In this document: piece by piece, positions 60,681 to 64,000 of the stretch
How positions within the stretch are numbered: position 1 is the stretch's first letter
How the letters are laid out: the number at the start of each line of letters is the position of its first letter
Assembly: GCF_000520015.2 (NCBI RefSeq)
Contig: NZ_CP007044.2
Location: 1,736,001 to 1,800,000, forward strand
Direction: 5' to 3'
Origin: Chania multitudinisentens RB-25
GTDB lineage: Bacteria > Pseudomonadota > Gammaproteobacteria > Enterobacterales > Enterobacteriaceae
DNA: 64,000 bases
The notes under the pieces: model-generated
The model's input: only the letters and a program-made list of their open reading frames with translations
Database searches by the model: none
Told to the model about the DNA's origin: nothing
Made by a program: the position numbers and the translations under genes

Positions 60681-61186
60681 GTAATGGCAGAGGCTACCTT
60701 CTGACAGCGGTGTTGTGCCTGGTGTTCTTACTGTCAGGATGTACGGTCTGGAAATCTGACAAAAATGCCAATCGGGCTGCCGACCAGCCGTCAACCGTCA
60801 AAATGACCTTGTTTGCGGAGCCTGATATCAACCCGAATGAAAAAGGTGAACCTTCACCCACGGCAATTACGGTGGTGTACCTCAGTGAAGACTCCAAACT
60901 GCTGGCGGCGGATTATGATCAACTGAGCAATGAAACCTTGGAAAAAACGCTGGGTAAAAATTACATCGATCACCAGGAATACACGTTATTGCCAAACCAG
61001 TATAAACCGCTGCCACAGATCAAGCTGGAAGAGAACAACAACTATCTGGGTGTTATTGCCTATTATTCCGACGCTAACCGCACCGAGTGGAAAAAAATAA
61101 TAAAACTCAATGGAACGGGTCATCACTATAACGTTTTGGTTCACCTTAGATCGGGTGAGATTGAATTAAGAAGAGAGGAAGAATAA
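60677..61186 (+). CDS. tssJ: T6SS outer-membrane lipoprotein TssJ
   Basis: TssJ anchors the TssJLM membrane complex to the outer membrane. The 169 residues start with a lipoprotein signal whose lipobox is LLSGC (Cys near residue 22). The beta-sandwich follows with TAITVVYLSEDSKLLAADYD and GVIAYYSDANRTEWKKII. It overlaps tagH by 4 nt. Its partner tssM is not in the window. Confidence 0.93.
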   Translation: MSNGRGYLLTAVLCLVFLLSGCTVWKSDKNANRAADQPSTVKMTLFAEPDINPNEKGEPSPTAITVVYLSEDSKLLAADYDQLSNETLEKTLGKNYIDHQEYTLLPNQYKPLPQIKLEENNNYLGVIAYYSDANRTEWKKIIKLNGTGHHYNVLVHLRSGEIELRREEE

Positions 61187-61188
61187 CC

Positions 61189-62535
61189 ATGCCGACCAAG
61201 AATCGGGTGATTTGGCGCGAAGGATTGTTCATCAAACCGCAACATTTTCAGCAACAGCAAAGGCATAACGATTATCAGCTACAGCGCCGGATCACGGCTC
61301 TGCAAAACTACAGTTACGGTTTCAACACGCTGATCCTGAATCAGGAACTGCTGAAGCTGGGCCGTGTTGGGCTGAGTGCGGCCAGCGGGAGTATGGCCGA
61401 TGGCACCGTGTTTGATATTCCTTATCAGGATTACGCCCCAAAACCGCTGGATGTCTTGAACTGCAACGACGCGGCAAGCCGGGATATTTATCTGGCGTTG
61501 CCGATGCTTAATGACGTGATCAATGAAGTGGCTAACCAGCAAAGCCAGATGCCAGGTGCAATCCGCTATCGTGAACATACCGATGATGTGCGGGATTTAC
61601 ACACCGACGGTGGTGATGTCAGCCAGTTGATGCTGGCCCAATTGGCCCCGCGCCTGATGCAAGGATCGGAAGATCTCAGCGCCTATTCTGTGTTGCCGTT
61701 GTGCCGGATCAAAGAGAAACGCCCCGATGGCTCATTGATCCTGGATGAAGAATTTATCCCGACCTGTACCACCCTCAGCGTTTCCAACCAGTTGCAAAGT
61801 TTTATGGATGAAGTGGAAGGAACGCTGGTTGAGCGTGCTCGGTTGTTGGCAAAACGTATTGGTTCGCCCGGGCAACAAGGGATTGCTGACGTAGCCGAAT
61901 TTATGATGTTACAGGTATTCAACCGGGCGCAGCCGCTGTTTACCCATTTGGCTCATCAGGCAGTGATGCATCCACAGGATTTTTACAGTCAACTGATACA
62001 GACCTGCGGTGAGTTGCGGACGTTCACCGATGAATCCCGCCTGGCCGGGGAATTTCCGATATATAACCATGACGATCTGACCAACAGTTTCCAGCCATTA
62101 TTTCTGGCGATGCGCCAGGTGCTCAGCACCGTACTGACGCCGCGGGCCATCTCTATTCAACTGCATGTGCAGGCTCATGGTATCCGCGTGGCAACCATCA
62201 ACGATCGTGAGCTGTTGCACAACGCTGACTTTGTGCTGGCAGTGCGTGCTCAGATCCCGCAGGAACAGCTGCGCCGCCAGTTTATTCAGCAAACGAAAAT
62301 CACCACGCTGGAGAAGATACGCGAACTGGTCAGTGTACAACTGCCTGGCGTACCGCTGGTGGCTCTCTCTGCGGCGCCGCGCCAACTGCCTTACCATTCA
62401 GGATACACCTACTTCATGTTGGATCTGCAAAGCCCGGCCTGGAAAGAAATCCAGCAGAGCAATGCGATTGCCTTCCACGTTTCGGGTGATTTCCCTGAAT
62501 TGGATATGCAGTTCTGGGCAATCAGGAGTAGCTAA
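61189..62535 (+). CDS. tssK: T6SS baseplate subunit TssK
   Basis: TssK is a trimeric adaptor that connects the baseplate wedges to the TssJLM membrane complex. The 448 residues begin NRVIWREGLFIKPQHFQQQQ then RHNDYQLQRR, the family hallmark, and include LPLCRIKEKRPDGSLILDEE and the C-terminal LSAAPRQLPYHSGYTYFMLD. Its stop overlaps the tssL ATG by one base. Confidence 0.96.
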   Translation: MPTKNRVIWREGLFIKPQHFQQQQRHNDYQLQRRITALQNYSYGFNTLILNQELLKLGRVGLSAASGSMADGTVFDIPYQDYAPKPLDVLNCNDAASRDIYLALPMLNDVINEVANQQSQMPGAIRYREHTDDVRDLHTDGGDVSQLMLAQLAPRLMQGSEDLSAYSVLPLCRIKEKRPDGSLILDEEFIPTCTTLSVSNQLQSFMDEVEGTLVERARLLAKRIGSPGQQGIADVAEFMMLQVFNRAQPLFTHLAHQAVMHPQDFYSQLIQTCGELRTFTDESRLAGEFPIYNHDDLTNSFQPLFLAMRQVLSTVLTPRAISIQLHVQAHGIRVATINDRELLHNADFVLAVRAQIPQEQLRRQFIQQTKITTLEKIRELVSVQLPGVPLVALSAAPRQLPYHSGYTYFMLDLQSPAWKEIQQSNAIAFHVSGDFPELDMQFWAIRSS

Positions 62536-63302
62536 TGAAAATGGATGCCGTCACTGACAATATCTTGTCCCCCACACAGGAAACCGCAGCGGCCTATCGG
62601 CAATATCAACTTGCCCTGCGCGGGGAAAGCCTGAATGCCATGATTGATGCGGCCACGCCGTTACTGGGCATGGTGTTGCGCCTGAAAGACATGGAAAACC
62701 AGCCGCTGCCGGATCAGCTTTATCAGCAAGTGGTCACGGATATCCGCGCTATTGAACAATTCCTGCAAACCAAAGGCTATGAGCCTGGGGCGATTGTCTC
62801 GTTCCGCTACGTGTTGTGTACCTTTATTGATGAAACCGCCTTAGGGCATGGCTGGAATACCCAAAACGGCTGGTTACAGCAATCTCTGCTAGTGCATTTT
62901 CATAATGAAACCTGGGGCGGAGAGAAAGTGTATGTCCTGCTGGAACGTTTGATGGGAGAACCCAAGCGTTATCAGGATTTGCTGGAATTCATTTATCTCT
63001 GCTTCTGTTTGGGCTATCGCGGCCGTTACAAAGTGACGGTGCAGAACAGCGATGACTTTGAGCGTTTATTCCGCCGTTTGCATCACCAGCTGCATCAGCT
63101 GCGTGGTGAAGCGCCGCCGACTGTTCTGCATCAAAAGCAAAGCCGCCTGGGTAGCCGTTATTACTTGAGTAAGCGTTTAACCATTAAGCATCTGTTCTGG
63201 GGTGGTTTAGGCCTATTGGCAGTGATCTATCTGTTTTATGCCGTCCATCTGCACAACCAGACTCAGGATATTTTGCAGCAGCTAAACAACTTATTGAGCT
63301 AG
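62535..63302 (+). CDS. tssL: T6SS inner-membrane protein TssL (DotU/IcmH type, short form)
   Basis: TssL sits in the inner membrane with TssM. The 255 residues carry the cytoplasmic DotU domain (ALRGESLNAMIDAATPLLGM, FIDETALGHGW, WGGEKVYVLLERLM, IYLCFCLGYRGRY) and one C-terminal membrane helix (HLFWGGLGLLAVIYLFYAV). It ends shortly after the helix, so there is no fused peptidoglycan-binding OmpA domain; such systems usually rely on another anchor. Confidence 0.95.
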   Translation: MKMDAVTDNILSPTQETAAAYRQYQLALRGESLNAMIDAATPLLGMVLRLKDMENQPLPDQLYQQVVTDIRAIEQFLQTKGYEPGAIVSFRYVLCTFIDETALGHGWNTQNGWLQQSLLVHFHNETWGGEKVYVLLERLMGEPKRYQDLLEFIYLCFCLGYRGRYKVTVQNSDDFERLFRRLHHQLHQLRGEAPPTVLHQKQSRLGSRYYLSKRLTIKHLFWGGLGLLAVIYLFYAVHLHNQTQDILQQLNNLLS

Positions 63303-63312
63303 GAAAGCACCG

Positions 63313-64000
63313 ATGATCCAGATTGACTTGCCCACGCTGGTAAACCGCCTTAACCCGATCGCCCGTCATGCACTGGAAGCGGCGGCGGCACATTGTGTCA
63401 GTCAGCAGGAAGCCGAAATTACCGTCTCTCAGGTGTTGCTGCACATGATCGCTACACCGCTGAGTGACGTCCGCTTAATTCTGAACCAGACCGGTATCGA
63501 TGGTGATGAACTGCGGGAATTGCTCGATCAACGTATTGTGAGCTACCAGTCAGTGACACAGGCTTATCCAAGCTTTTCCCCCTTGCTGGTGGAGTGGTTG
63601 CAGGATAGCTGGTTACTGGCATCGACAGAAATGGAGCATAGCCAGTTACGCAGCGGCGTCATGCTATTAACCCTGCTGCTCAGCCCATTACGTTACCTGA
63701 CACCGGCGGCCAGCCGGTTGTTATCGCCGGTTAACCGTGAATTACTGCGCCAGAATTTTGCTGATTGGACGGCCGACTCCGCCGAAACGCCGCAGGTAGA
63801 TAAAAACGCCGCAGCCAGTAAAACCGCCGCCATCAACGGGGAAAGCCTGCTGGCTCGCTATGCCAGCAACATGACCGAGCAGGCGCGGAATCACACCCTG
63901 GACCCGGTGCTCTGCCGCGATGAGGAGATCGATCTGATGATCGACATTCTCTGCCGCCGCCGTAAAAACAACCCGATTGTGGTTGGGGAAGCCGGGGTAG
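63313..64000 (+). CDS. tssH: T6SS ATPase TssH (ClpV), N-terminal part
   Basis: ClpV is the AAA+ ATPase that disassembles contracted TssB-TssC sheaths. The frame begins at ATG 63313, 10 nt after the tssL stop, and runs off the right edge after 229 codons. Visible are the ClpV N-domain (LVNRLNPIARHALEAAAAHC, then VSQVLLHMIA) and the start of the first AAA domain (LDPVLCRDEEIDLMIDILCR, RRKNNPIVVGEAGV), cut just before the Walker A lysine. The complete protein is about 870 residues in the family. Confidence 0.95.
   Translation, partial: MIQIDLPTLVNRLNPIARHALEAAAAHCVSQQEAEITVSQVLLHMIATPLSDVRLILNQTGIDGDELRELLDQRIVSYQSVTQAYPSFSPLLVEWLQDSWLLASTEMEHSQLRSGVMLLTLLLSPLRYLTPAASRLLSPVNRELLRQNFADWTADSAETPQVDKNAAASKTAAINGESLLARYASNMTEQARNHTLDPVLCRDEEIDLMIDILCRRRKNNPIVVGEAGV

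Noticed and set aside
1..64000. CRISPR arrays, tRNA or rRNA genes, insertion sequences, integrase or attachment sites
   Set aside because: No regular repeat-spacer pattern, no tRNA-like 3' ends with cloverleaf, and no transposase or integrase frames were found by eye.

Overview
The window is chromosomal DNA from an enterobacterium. Its proteins and gene order resemble E. coli around tolC-parE-parC-plsC-ftsP-ygiQ and dkgA-yqhD-yqhC-yghB-metC-exbBD. An ExbB with a long, signal-peptide-bearing N-terminus and a type VI secretion (T6SS) cluster of this order point to Serratia or a close relative in the Yersiniaceae; that placement is inference. I see no rRNA, tRNA, CRISPR array, insertion sequence or prophage.

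Layout. (1) 1-2.1 kb: the end of a mannose-family PTS IID gene converging on two overlapping cupin-type glucose-6-phosphate isomerase genes. (2) 2.1-9.1 kb: ygiC, ygiB and tolC on the minus strand, with a complete PTS-dependent dihydroxyacetone kinase operon (dhaKLM) lying between ygiB and tolC on the opposite strand. (3) 9.3-13.9 kb: nudF-yqiB-cpdA-yqiA-parE. (4) 14-19.8 kb: a LysR regulator, mdaB, a SHOCT membrane protein, parC and plsC. (5) 19.9-29 kb: ftsP, then a nucleoside block (xapR<>xapA-xapB, and yegW divergent from yegU-NCS1 permease-yegV) placed before ygiQ. (6) 31-42 kb: mltE, an aldehyde-reduction group (dkgA, a zinc alcohol dehydrogenase, yqhD, yqhC), an MDR oxidoreductase with a divergent LysR gene, yghB, metC, and a Fur-box-preceded exbBD pair.

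(7) 42.4-49.2 kb: an exported-protein cluster of two PhoA-type alkaline phosphatases (one lipoprotein, one soluble), a His-rich exported protein, a large exported helical-repeat protein and a DUF3142 protein. The last three have no clear function, and this is the least explained part of the window. (8) 49.2-52.2 kb: a DctPQM TRAP transporter. (9) 52.9-64 kb: a T6SS cluster with hcp divergent from tssB-C-E-F-G-tagH-tssJ-K-L-H; tssH (clpV) is cut by the window end. tssA, tssM and vgrG are not in the window.

Many start codons were reassigned by comparison with remembered E. coli proteins, Shine-Dalgarno position or gene overlap, including non-ATG starts for dhaK, cpdA, yqhC, exbB and the 736-residue protein. 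Regulatory calls (Fur box, LysR-type T-N11-A dyads, LacI-like palindrome, hairpins) were made by eye and have not been scored computationally.
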